Assembly (NCBI GenBank): GCA_035301285.1
Contig: DATGUN010000030.1
Location: 12,394 to 76,393, forward strand
DNA length: 64,000 nt
Direction of reading: 5' to 3'
Origin: DATGUN01 sp035301285
Lineage (GTDB): Bacteria > Bacillota > Bacilli > Bacillales > Amphibacillaceae
The notes below the pieces were generated by a model. The model saw only the letters and a list, made by a program, of their open reading frames with translations. It ran no database searches and had not been told where the DNA came from. The position numbers and the translations under genes were made by a program. Position 1 is the stretch's first letter. The number at the start of each line of letters is the position of its first letter. Shown piece after piece: positions 42,865 to 51,580 of the stretch.

Positions 42865-44625
42865 ATGAGGAAAACAAAAATAGTATGCACAATTGGTCCA
42901 GCTTCAGAATCTGTCGAAACACTTGAGAATTTAATTGAATCAGGAATGAATGTGGCTCGTTTGAATTTTTCACACGGTGATTTTGACGAACACCGCGCAC
43001 GTATCATCAATATCCGAGAAGCAGCAAAACGACAAAATAAAACCGTCGCTATTCTTCTTGACACGAAAGGACCTGAAATTAGAACAGGTGATTTTGTGAA
43101 TGGAAAAGCTACCATCAACCAAGGTGCGACGGTTTATGTGACGATGGATGAAATCGAAGGGACTGCCGAGCGTTTTTCTACGACTTATAAAGATTTGATC
43201 AATGATGTACATGTCGGTTCCAAGATTTTACTTGACGATGGCTTGATCGAACTTGAGGTAACTGATATCGATCATGACAATAAAGAACTGAAGACTACAG
43301 CATTGAACAATGGTGTTGTGAAAAACAAAAAAGGGGTCAACGTACCAAATGTTCAAGTGAATTTACCTGGAATAACGGAAAAAGACACAAAAGACATAGA
43401 ATTTGGCATTGAACAAGATGTAGACTTTATTGCTGCATCATTTGTTCGTACACCATCGGATGTGTTGGAAATCAAAGAGTTATTGGAAAAGCATGATGCG
43501 ACACATATCCATTTAATCCCTAAAATAGAAAATCAGGAAGGTATCGACAATATAGATGGCATTCTTGAGGTCAGCGATGGATTAATGGTTGCCAGAGGGG
43601 ATCTAGGAGTTGAAATCCCACCTGAAGAAGTCCCATTGGTACAAAAAGAGTTGATCGAAAAGTGCAATATACACGGAAAGCCCGTCATAACGGCAACACA
43701 AATGCTTGATTCAATGGAAAGAAACCCACGCCCTACACGAGCTGAAGCATCTGATGTCGCGAATGCCATTTTTGATGGGTCGGATGCGGTGATGCTATCA
43801 GGGGAAACGGCTGCTGGAAACTATCCTGTTGAAGCTGTTCAAACAATGCGCAACATTGCCATTAAAACTGAAACAGGTTTGGATCATCATCTGATGTTGA
43901 AAAACAGGTCAAATTCTGTCGATATGACCATTACGGAATCCATCAGTCAATCCGTTACACATACCGTATTGAACTTAGGGATTGATGCCATTATTACGCC
44001 GACCGAAAGTGGCCATACAGCCAGAATGATTGCCAAGTATCGTCCAAAAGCACCCATTGTCGCCGTGACGTCCTCCGTAACGGTTAATAGGCAATTGAGT
44101 TTAGCATGGGGTGTGGATGCGGTAATGGGAAATGTTGCGGAATCCACAGACGAAATGCTGGATACAGCAATCGACCGTGGACTGGAGTCAGGGTTATTGG
44201 AAAGAGGCAGCCGTGTCATCATAACAGCTGGTGTTCCAGTTGGCGAAAGCGGAACAACCAATCTGATGAAAATACATGTTATCGGTGATGTCATTGCAAA
44301 AGCGCAAGGCATTGGCCGAAATAGTGCGTATGGAAAAGCTGTCGTTGCCAAAAATAATAATGCTGCGCTTTTAAAAATGCATGATGAGGCAATACTCATC
44401 ACACATGCGACAGACCGTGAAATGATGCCAGCGATTGAAAGGGCGGCAGGCATTATTACTGAAGAAGGCGGTCTTACGTCACACGCAGCGGTTGTCGGAT
44501 TAAGTATCGGCATTCCGGTTATTGTAGGTGCGAAAGATATTTTGAAACAAGTCGAAGATGGTGAAGAGATAACCATTGACGCCGCAAAAGGTGATATATA
44601 TAGAGGATATGCGAGCGTCTTGTAA
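42865..44625 (+). CDS. pyk: Pyruvate kinase
   Basis: Makes pyruvate and ATP from PEP. 586 residues. KTKIVCTIGPASES, ARLNFSHGDFDEH and LDTKGPEIRTG start the barrel; IPKIENQEGI, ARGDLGVEIP and TATQMLDSM hold active-site residues. The last ~110 residues are the PEP-utilising-like extra domain (EAILITHATDREMMPA, GGLTSHAAVVGLSIGIPVIV), as in Bacillus and Geobacillus enzymes. GAGGAGG precedes the ATG. Confidence 0.97.
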   Translation: MRKTKIVCTIGPASESVETLENLIESGMNVARLNFSHGDFDEHRARIINIREAAKRQNKTVAILLDTKGPEIRTGDFVNGKATINQGATVYVTMDEIEGTAERFSTTYKDLINDVHVGSKILLDDGLIELEVTDIDHDNKELKTTALNNGVVKNKKGVNVPNVQVNLPGITEKDTKDIEFGIEQDVDFIAASFVRTPSDVLEIKELLEKHDATHIHLIPKIENQEGIDNIDGILEVSDGLMVARGDLGVEIPPEEVPLVQKELIEKCNIHGKPVITATQMLDSMERNPRPTRAEASDVANAIFDGSDAVMLSGETAAGNYPVEAVQTMRNIAIKTETGLDHHLMLKNRSNSVDMTITESISQSVTHTVLNLGIDAIITPTESGHTARMIAKYRPKAPIVAVTSSVTVNRQLSLAWGVDAVMGNVAESTDEMLDTAIDRGLESGLLERGSRVIITAGVPVGESGTTNLMKIHVIGDVIAKAQGIGRNSAYGKAVVAKNNNAALLKMHDEAILITHATDREMMPAIERAAGIITEEGGLTSHAAVVGLSIGIPVIVGAKDILKQVEDGEEITIDAAKGDIYRGYASVL

Positions 44626-44665
44626 TAAAGGCGTGTATAAGCTGAATGGGAAAGGGTGATTGACT

Positions 44666-45052
44666 ATGCGTTGGCTCTTCTTATTATTATTGATTATTCC
44701 AGCCGTCGAAATCGGATTATTTGTCTGGCTTGGTGGAATGGTTGGACCATGGTGGGTCATTGCCATCATTATATTAACCGGCGTTATGGGGGTTGCTCTT
44801 GTGAAACAGCAAGGTGCAGAAACATTAATGCGGTTACGCCAATCAACGGCTCATCATCGATTTCCGGCAAATGATCTTTTGGATGGATTATGTATATTAA
44901 TGGGTGGCGTATTTTTAATCACTCCGGGTTTCTTGACAGATTTAATAGGATTTATAATGGTACTGCCGTTTACAAGACGTCCTTTCAAACATTTGATTGC
45001 ATTTCTCATTCAGCGTAAATTTTTAAATCGAACAATCATTTTCCGTAAATGA
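44666..45052 (+). CDS. fxsA: FxsA family membrane protein
   Basis: 128-residue inner-membrane protein. N-terminal helix FLLLLLIIPAVEIGLFVWLG, a second around GPWWVIAIIILTGVMGVALV, then KQQGAETLMR and a third hydrophobic region at DGLCILMGGVFLITPGFLTD. Overproduction of the E. coli relative relieves F exclusion of phage T7; the native role is unknown. ATG at 44666 after AAAGGGTGA. Follows pyk as in B. subtilis. Confidence 0.92.
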   Translation: MRWLFLLLLIIPAVEIGLFVWLGGMVGPWWVIAIIILTGVMGVALVKQQGAETLMRLRQSTAHHRFPANDLLDGLCILMGGVFLITPGFLTDLIGFIMVLPFTRRPFKHLIAFLIQRKFLNRTIIFRK

Positions 45053-45063
45053 ATGATTGTTCG
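45029..45063. terminator. 12-bp perfect hairpin over the fxsA stop codon
   Basis: CGAACAATCATT (45029-45040) pairs with AATGATTGTTCG (45052-45063), 11-base loop. It spans the end of fxsA and lies 37 bases past the convergent ytvI. Neither side has a good T-run (minus side: ATTTAAAAATTT), so its terminator role is tentative. Confidence 0.45.
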
Positions 45064-45099
45064 GTTCACATCATCAAGTGGGAAGGTAGTGTTAGTTTA

Positions 45100-46218
45100 T
45101 CAATCATTTTGTTCCCCCTTGATGAATGTCCACAGCAGCTTGAATATACCTGCTCGTATGAAAGTGGTCAATATGACGAGCAATAATGGAGCCATGAATA
45201 CACCAAGCAACCCCCAGAATCGCCACGCTAAAAACAGACATAATAACGTTACCAGCGGTGGCAAACCAATACTCTTCGAGACGATTTTGGGTTCTGATAA
45301 TTGCCGTTGGATGATGATGATCATGTACAGCATGCTGATAAAAATTGTTAATGTGAAATGATCTGTAAAAAACAAGTATATAATCCAAGGGATAAAAACA
45401 ATCCCCGTTCCGATAAAAGGAAGAAAATCAACAATACTTGTAAGTAGTGCTATCGTCAAGGCATGTTCTATCTGAAGTAGAAACAGTCCTGTGAAAATAA
45501 TGCATGCGGTAATGAATACCAACATAAATTGTGAACGTATATAACCTGATAATGTTTTTTTGAATTGATGTGATACCTTGTGCAATAGATCATTTGCTGC
45601 ATGAGGTATCATTTTTATATATATGGCTTTTATCTGTTTCCAATCCTTGCTGATAAAAATAGTGGCTAGGATAGTGAATAGAATCATTGTCAACGATTCG
45701 GGTAGCATCTTTAGGAATGTGGGAATTTTTAATAGTGTTTGATGTATGAATGTTGCACCCGTTTCTGCAAAATGATCTGTTAATGCATTTATTTCGTCCA
45801 AAATAATATCTTGATGATCATTGGATAAAGATTTGAAAATAGATGTGAATCTATCATATAACGGTAATAAGGTCGCTTCAAAAAAATGTTCAACAAAATC
45901 GGCAAAAAACCGGAAATAGCCTGGTATTCTGGCCGCTAAATAAACGGTTCCTTGCATAAGTTCAGCGGTGATAAAAACAATGATGATAAGTAAACCTGAA
46001 ATACCCGTAATAAGAACAATGAACCATGCAAGTCGATTTGGTAAGTGCATTTTATTTTCGAGGAATCGGATAGGTTTTTGCATAAAAAAAGATATAACGA
46101 TAGCTAGAAGAAAAGGATATAGATAAAAGATGGTATACCTGATTAGGATATAAATGAACACACATAGAATGATAACGCCCAAGAGTCGTAATAATGGATA
46201 TAATGCTTTATTTGACAA
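45100..46218 (-). CDS. ytvI: YtvI, sporulation integral membrane protein (AI-2E transporter family)
   Basis: 372 residues with about eight hydrophobic segments in the AI-2E/PerM arrangement: paired helices at the N-terminus (LGVIILCVFIYILIRYTI; FLLAIVISFFMQKPI), a soluble amphipathic middle, and later LVFITACIIFTGLFLL and VDFLPFIGTGIVFIPWIIYL. TTG start at 46218 after GGGTGAT. The B. subtilis copy is linked to sporulation; the substrate is unknown. Confidence 0.9.
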   Translation of the reverse strand: MSNKALYPLLRLLGVIILCVFIYILIRYTIFYLYPFLLAIVISFFMQKPIRFLENKMHLPNRLAWFIVLITGISGLLIIIVFITAELMQGTVYLAARIPGYFRFFADFVEHFFEATLLPLYDRFTSIFKSLSNDHQDIILDEINALTDHFAETGATFIHQTLLKIPTFLKMLPESLTMILFTILATIFISKDWKQIKAIYIKMIPHAANDLLHKVSHQFKKTLSGYIRSQFMLVFITACIIFTGLFLLQIEHALTIALLTSIVDFLPFIGTGIVFIPWIIYLFFTDHFTLTIFISMLYMIIIIQRQLSEPKIVSKSIGLPPLVTLLCLFLAWRFWGLLGVFMAPLLLVILTTFIRAGIFKLLWTFIKGEQND

Positions 46219-46559
46219 TATAGATCACCCGCTACAATATCTTTCGTTATCTCTTTCAATAAGCATGTACTATGTTATATATGAGACAACCTGTTAAAAT
46301 AGACATGTGAGGTGTTGTTCTTGTGAATGAAGCAGCCAAATAGCGCTCTTGAACAGTCTTGATTCAATTTGATTTATGATCACGTATAGGGGGCAAACAG
46401 GCATTTAATAATAAATTTATTGGTAATATAATTGATTTCAATTCACTTTAACACGCTAATCCTTTATAATTGCAGTTGGAGCAAAAATTGTCACACATTA
46501 TTTGTATTTCCCGGAAACCTATTATGAAGAGTACAATATAAAAAAGGAGAGGGATCGTT
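46219..46559. promoter_or_regulatory. ytvI-citZ divergent control region
   Basis: Holds the citZ promoter: TTCACT (46442-46447), 17-bp spacer, TATAAT (46465-46470), giving a leader of about 85 bases. Upstream is a perfect 12-bp palindrome AATAAATTTATT (46410-46421), near position -60, a possible operator. B. subtilis citZ is under CcpC, CcpA and CodY; I do not find a clear CcpC dyad with the usual 7-base gap or a good cre. No RNA gene is evident. Confidence 0.5.
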
Positions 46560-47678
46560 ATGACAACAACTAAGGGTCTTGAGGGGATTGTAGCCACTCA
46601 ATCATCAATCAGCTCGATCATTGATGATCAGTTGACTTATGTTGGTTATCGCATTGATGATTTGGCGGAAAATTCCAGCTTTGAAGAAGTTGTATATCTA
46701 CTATGGAATCTAAAGCTGCCCACCAAAAAAGAATTAGATGCATTTAAAAATGATATTGCCAATAATATGGATGTACCCGAGGCTATTTACGATCATTTAC
46801 GTTCATATGACCTATCTACCGTTCATCCAATGGCAGCACTGAGAACGGCAATTTCATTACTCGGTTTGTATGATAGAGATGCAGACGTCATGGAAACCAA
46901 TGTGAATAAAGAAAAGGCGATGCGAATACAAGCTAAAATTTCAACGATTGTCACGGCTTTTGCCCGTATCCGTAAAGGAGAAGAACCTGTTAAACCTAAA
47001 AAGGATCTAGGTTTTGCTGCGAACTTTTTATATATGTTAAAAGGGGAAGAAGCAAATGATATTGAAGTAGAGGCAATCAATAAAGCTCTTGTTTTACACG
47101 CTGACCATGAACTGAACGCATCAACGTTTACAGCACGTGTCTGTGTAGCGACATTATCAGATATATATTCAGGTGTCACTGCTGCGATAGGTGCGTTAAA
47201 AGGACCACTCCATGGTGGTGCAAACGAGCGTGTAATGGCAATGCTTACTGAAATTGAAGAAGAAGAAAATGCCATTCCTTATATCAAAGACAAACTTGCT
47301 AATAAAGAAAAGGTTATGGGAATGGGGCACCGTGTTTATAAAAATGGTGATCCACGTGCAAAACATTTGAAGAAAATGTCAAAAGAGTTAACGAAAATAA
47401 CCCATCAACCAAAATGGTACAATATGTCTGTGGCGATTGAAGATTACATTAAAGAGGAAAAAGGGTTACCTGCCAACGTTGATTTTTATTCCGCTTCAGT
47501 TTATCACAGTTTAGGGATCGATCATGATTTATTTACACCTCTGTTTGCCGTAAGCCGGGTTTCCGGATGGTTGGCACATATTCTTGAACAATATGATAAC
47601 AACAGATTGATTCGTCCACGTGCAGAATATATTGGACCGGATACGCAAGATTATATCCAAATTGAAAATCGCGGATAA
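46560..47678 (+). CDS. citZ: Citrate synthase
   Basis: Condenses oxaloacetate and acetyl-CoA at the entry of the TCA cycle. 372 residues. KGLEGIVATQSSISSI, HPMAALRTAISLLG and HADHELNASTFTARV, then PLHGGANERVMAML, MGMGHRVYKNGDPRAK and RPRAEYIGP place the catalytic His and Asp region and the citrate-binding Arg. AAAGGAGAGGG precedes the ATG. Confidence 0.96.
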   Translation: MTTTKGLEGIVATQSSISSIIDDQLTYVGYRIDDLAENSSFEEVVYLLWNLKLPTKKELDAFKNDIANNMDVPEAIYDHLRSYDLSTVHPMAALRTAISLLGLYDRDADVMETNVNKEKAMRIQAKISTIVTAFARIRKGEEPVKPKKDLGFAANFLYMLKGEEANDIEVEAINKALVLHADHELNASTFTARVCVATLSDIYSGVTAAIGALKGPLHGGANERVMAMLTEIEEEENAIPYIKDKLANKEKVMGMGHRVYKNGDPRAKHLKKMSKELTKITHQPKWYNMSVAIEDYIKEEKGLPANVDFYSASVYHSLGIDHDLFTPLFAVSRVSGWLAHILEQYDNNRLIRPRAEYIGPDTQDYIQIENRG

Positions 47679-47746
47679 AGGAATAGTCGATGATCTCGAC
47701 TATTCTGATGACATTACATAATACAAAATCAGGGAGGATATTTTAC

Positions 47747-49018
47747 ATGACTCAAGGTGAAAAAATTACAGTAAATAATGGTGTATTGAATGTTCCAGAT
47801 ACTCCGATCATTCCATTCATTGAAGGGGACGGTACAGGTCCTGATATTTGGGCAGCAGCCAGAAATGTTATCGAAGCAGCAGTTGATAAAGCATATGACG
47901 GAAAAAAATCAATTGATTGGAAAGAAGTATATGCTGGACAGAAAGCATTCGATAAAACTGGAGAATGGTTGCCAAAAGACACTCTAGATAAGATAGATGA
48001 ATATAAAATCGCCATTAAAGGGCCTTTGACAACGCCGATTGGCGGTGGGATTCGTTCATTGAATGTTGCGTTGCGACAGGAACTGGATCTGTTCACATGT
48101 TTGCGACCGGTACGTTATTTCCAAGGTGTCCCTTCACCTGTAAAACGTCCGGAAGATGTTGATATGGTAATATTCAGGGAAAATACAGAAGATATCTATG
48201 CCGGCATTGAATGGCAAAAAGGAACGCCTGAAGTGAAAAAGGTTATCGATTTCTTACAAAACGAAATGGATGTCCATAATATCCGTTTTCCAGAAACATC
48301 AGGCATCGGCGTGAAGCCTGTTTCCGAAGAAGGGACAAAACGTTTGGTGCGCGCAAGTATTGAATATGCATTGAATGAAGGACGCAAGAACGTCACATTG
48401 GTGCACAAAGGAAATATCATGAAATTCACAGAAGGCTCCTTTAAAGCATGGGGCTATGAAGTGGCTGAAGAAGAATTCGGCGATAAAGTGTTTACGTGGG
48501 CAGAATATGACCGGATTGTTGAAAAAGACGGTAAAGAAGCTGCAAATAAAGCCCAAGACGATGCTTTGGCAGCAGGTAAAATGCTTGTCAAAGACGCGAT
48601 TGCAGATATTTTCTTGCAACAGATTTTGACGCGTCCGAATGAGTTTGATGTGGTTGCTACAATGAATTTAAACGGGGATTATATTTCGGATGCACTGGCT
48701 GCACAAGTGGGTGGAATTGGTATTGCACCTGGTGCGAATATCAATTATGATTCTGGACATGCCATTTTTGAAGCGACACATGGCACGGCACCAAAATATG
48801 CGGGGCTAGATAAAGTGAACCCTTCATCTGTCATCCTGTCGGGAGTATTAATGCTTGAGCACCTTGAATGGCGTGAAGCGGCAGATTTAATTACAAAATC
48901 AATGGATAAGACGATTGCATCCAAAGTTGTGACATATGACTTTGCCCGTTTGATGGATGGGGCACGTGAAGTTAAATGTTCAGAGTTTGGTAAAGAACTC
49001 ATTAAAAACATGGACTGA
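47747..49018 (+). CDS. icd: NADP-dependent isocitrate dehydrogenase
   Basis: Oxidises isocitrate to 2-oxoglutarate. 423 residues. IPFIEGDGTGPDIWAAA, KGPLTTPIGGGIRSLNVALR (the Ser phosphorylated in E. coli lies here), MVIFRENTEDIYAGIEW, LVHKGNIMKFTEG, TMNLNGDYISDALAA and FEATHGTAPKYAGL. ATG at 47747 follows GGGAGGAT; the open frame upstream is not coding. Third gene of the B. subtilis operon, mdh, is missing: a terminator follows. Confidence 0.97.
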   Translation: MTQGEKITVNNGVLNVPDTPIIPFIEGDGTGPDIWAAARNVIEAAVDKAYDGKKSIDWKEVYAGQKAFDKTGEWLPKDTLDKIDEYKIAIKGPLTTPIGGGIRSLNVALRQELDLFTCLRPVRYFQGVPSPVKRPEDVDMVIFRENTEDIYAGIEWQKGTPEVKKVIDFLQNEMDVHNIRFPETSGIGVKPVSEEGTKRLVRASIEYALNEGRKNVTLVHKGNIMKFTEGSFKAWGYEVAEEEFGDKVFTWAEYDRIVEKDGKEAANKAQDDALAAGKMLVKDAIADIFLQQILTRPNEFDVVATMNLNGDYISDALAAQVGGIGIAPGANINYDSGHAIFEATHGTAPKYAGLDKVNPSSVILSGVLMLEHLEWREAADLITKSMDKTIASKVVTYDFARLMDGAREVKCSEFGKELIKNMD

Positions 49019-49103
49019 AGAATGTAGCTGAATCACGCGTTAGATTTTTGCCAGGCTTGAAATAAGATACATTTTAATGAGCTTTAGGAACGTTTCATTA
49101 TAA

Positions 49104-49140
49104 AAATACTATCCCTCCCTATGAGGGGTAGTATTTTTTT
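49104..49140 (+). terminator. Terminator of citZ-icd
   Basis: AATACTATCCCTC pairs with GAGGGGTAGTATT, followed by seven T's. Confidence 0.9.
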
Positions 49141-49276
49141 GCTTAAACCGACATCCTGCTTAGTCACAGATCCAATATCTATGCTACAATAAAAACATAT
49201 ATGCATTGCTTTTGATATGAAATGAAATATCAAAACTTGATTTCTCACATTGTCAATGAATGGGGATGTAGCAAAT

Positions 49277-49969
49277 ATGACTAAAAATATACTGATTGTA
49301 GATGATGAAGAATCCATTGTAACGTTACTCACGTACCATCTGGAAAAAGAAGGATTTACAACAGATAAGGCTCATACAGGTAAAGAAGCCTTGGAAAAGG
49401 TGGCAACCGACAAGTTTGATTTAGCCGTCTTGGATATCATGATACCTGATATCGATGGGATGGAGATATGTAGCCAATTAAGAAATGAAAAAAATGACAT
49501 ACCTATCATTATGCTGACAGCAAAGGACGATCAAAGCGATAAAATACATGGTTTGGATATCGGGGCAGACGATTACTTGACAAAACCATTCAGCCCTAAA
49601 GAGGTCATATCCCGAATTAAAGCTGTCTTCAGGAGAATTGACTTATCCCATAGAGACTCTTTTCAATCTTTGAAAATCGGAGAACTGATTCTATATCCCG
49701 AACGTTATACGGCTGTGAGAAATGACCGGGAGTTAACTTTCACACGGAAAGAATTTGAACTGTTGCATTATCTTGTGGAACAAAGAGGAAAGGTATTATC
49801 AAGGGAAGAATTACTGCAAACTATCTGGAATTATAGTTTCATGGGTGATACACGTATCGTCGATGTTCACATCAGCAGATTACGTGAAAAGATAGAATGT
49901 GACATGAAACATCCGGAATATATAAAAACTGTCCGTGGACTCGGATATAAGATAGAGGAGCCAACATGA
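49277..49969 (+). CDS. phoP: PhoP-type response regulator
   Basis: OmpR-family regulator of the phosphate-starvation response in Bacillus. Receiver with phospho-acceptor D53 (AVLDIMIPDIDG), acidic pair VDDEES and Lys in YLTKPFSPKE. C-terminal winged helix (LTFTRKEFELLHYL, WNYSFMGDTRIVDVHISRLR, TVRGLGYKIEE). 230 residues. Start at the ATG at 49277, eight bases after GGGGATG. Its stop overlaps the phoR start. Confidence 0.92.
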   Translation: MTKNILIVDDEESIVTLLTYHLEKEGFTTDKAHTGKEALEKVATDKFDLAVLDIMIPDIDGMEICSQLRNEKNDIPIIMLTAKDDQSDKIHGLDIGADDYLTKPFSPKEVISRIKAVFRRIDLSHRDSFQSLKIGELILYPERYTAVRNDRELTFTRKEFELLHYLVEQRGKVLSREELLQTIWNYSFMGDTRIVDVHISRLREKIECDMKHPEYIKTVRGLGYKIEEPT

Positions 49970-51360
49970 TGCGAGCATTATTTTCAAAACCGGTATTATC
50001 CTATATGATAGGTTTATTTATCCTTGTCGGGTTGACAGGCGGTATATTAAGTTTAGTGATTGACGATTATATCATCCTTATTACAGTATTGATGATCCAA
50101 TTCATTGTATTGATCATTTTTGTCATGCATATTTTTGATAAATATGTCCGTCCGATACAAAAATCGATAAAAACGGTTGATGAACTGGTTAAAGGGAACT
50201 ACCGGGCCCGTATACATCATCCTTTCAATGGCAGCATAGGAGAATTAAGCAATAAAATCAACACGCTTGCTCGTAGTCTCAGTGAACTCGCTATACAAGA
50301 GGATATGCAAGAAAATCAACTTTCTACCATTATAGACAATACGGAAAGTGGTCTTGTACTGATTGATGAAAAAGGCTATATACATCTTGTCAATCGAAAA
50401 TTTCTTTCCATGTTCGGAAAAACATCAAAGTATTATAAAGGGTATTTATATTATGATGTCATTGATATCGAAAAGATCCATGAAACAGTCCAAAAAACAT
50501 TTATGTACGAAGAAAGTATCAAAGTATCTTTTACACAACAATTGGGACTAGATAAACGCTATATTGAAGTTGTCGGAGCCCCCATATTCAACGAACGAAA
50601 TATGTTCAAAGGCGCGTTACTCGCTTTATATGATATTACGGAGTTAAAAAATTTGGAAATCATGAGAAAAGATTTCGTGGCTAATGTGTCACACGAGTTA
50701 AAAACACCGATAACATCTATAAAGGGATTTGCAGAAACGTTGCTTGATGATGATATGCAAGATGAGAAAAAAAGAAATGAATTTCTTTATATCATCTATC
50801 ATGAAAGTAACCGCCTGCAGCTGTTGGTAGAGGATCTGCTCACGTTATCGAAATTGGAAAAAGATGAATTTGAATTGGAACTTACCGACGTGTCCATCAA
50901 AGATATCATTCATGAAATCGTTCCTATTGTAAATCATAAAGCAGAAACTGCGCAATTATCCTTTGCATATCAAGTAGCGGACATTCCCCCGGTGGTGCTT
51001 GATAAGGAACGGATGAAACAAGTCATCATCAATCTTTTGGATAACGCCATCAGTTATACATTACCTGGTGGTACGATTAAGTTGAATGTCTATCAACAAA
51101 ATGAACATCTTCATATTCAAATCAGTGATACGGGTATCGGAATCCGAGAAGATGTCCTGCCTCGTATATTCGAACGGTTTTACAGGGTCGATAAAGCACG
51201 TAGCCGTAATACAGGTGGAACTGGTCTAGGGCTGGCGATTGTCAAACATATCGTCGAAGTTCATGACGGTGAGATAAATGTTGAGAGCATTCCCAATGAA
51301 GGGTCGACGTTTAACATTTCTGTTCCGCTTAAACAGGAAAATGAAGATGTTGAAAATTGA
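49966..51360 (+). CDS. phoR: PhoR-type sensor histidine kinase lacking the extracytoplasmic domain
   Basis: 464 residues against about 579 in B. subtilis. Two adjacent membrane helices (roughly 10-29 and 34-54) are joined by only a few residues (IDDY), so there is no extracytoplasmic sensor domain. HAMP (about 55-105), a cytoplasmic PAS (about 115-225), HisKA with H243 in NVSHELKTPITS, and an ATPase domain with QVIINLLDNAISYT, ISDTGIGIRED, FERFYRVD and GGTGLGLAIVKHI follow. ATG overlaps the phoP stop. Confidence 0.9.
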   Translation: MMRALFSKPVLSYMIGLFILVGLTGGILSLVIDDYIILITVLMIQFIVLIIFVMHIFDKYVRPIQKSIKTVDELVKGNYRARIHHPFNGSIGELSNKINTLARSLSELAIQEDMQENQLSTIIDNTESGLVLIDEKGYIHLVNRKFLSMFGKTSKYYKGYLYYDVIDIEKIHETVQKTFMYEESIKVSFTQQLGLDKRYIEVVGAPIFNERNMFKGALLALYDITELKNLEIMRKDFVANVSHELKTPITSIKGFAETLLDDDMQDEKKRNEFLYIIYHESNRLQLLVEDLLTLSKLEKDEFELELTDVSIKDIIHEIVPIVNHKAETAQLSFAYQVADIPPVVLDKERMKQVIINLLDNAISYTLPGGTIKLNVYQQNEHLHIQISDTGIGIREDVLPRIFERFYRVDKARSRNTGGTGLGLAIVKHIVEVHDGEINVESIPNEGSTFNISVPLKQENEDVEN

Positions 51361-51411
51361 TGGAACAGGTTGATTGTATCATTAAAAATGATAGCAGGGA
51401 GAGGATCATAA

Positions 51412-51537
51412 ATGGAAATAAGTGATATTGGTATCATCATTATCATTGTTATAGCGTATTTTCCGATTATTTATTCCATGCAAAAACGCATTCGTCGATT
51501 GGAGGATGAAGTAAACGATTTGAAAAACCGACTTTGA
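51412..51537 (+). CDS. Hypothetical 41-residue membrane protein
   Basis: ATG at 51412 with GGGAGAGGA upstream, TGA at 51535. One membrane helix (GIIIIIVIAYFPIIYS) then a basic-acidic amphipathic helix (QKRIRRLEDEVNDLKNRL) suited to a short coiled coil. It lies between phoR and polA, on the same strand, 43 bases before polA. Not recognised; the layout suggests a single-span small protein with an interaction helix. Confidence 0.65.
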   Translation: MEISDIGIIIIIVIAYFPIIYSMQKRIRRLEDEVNDLKNRL

Positions 51538-51580
51538 TGCATATAGACATCAAAAAATCATCATTAAGGAGGAAAAAGGT

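Noticed and set aside
43947..44576. Long antisense open frame of about 209 codons inside pyk
   Set aside because: It mirrors the coding strand of a clearly functional pyruvate kinase, has no ribosome site and a biased composition; a shadow frame.
46321..46346. Seven-codon GTG frame between ytvI and citZ as a leader peptide
   Set aside because: It encodes no run of a regulatory amino acid and no attenuator hairpin follows.
46408..46421. CcpC dyad before citZ
   Set aside because: ATAA and TTAT are separated by two bases here, not the seven of the CcpC consensus.
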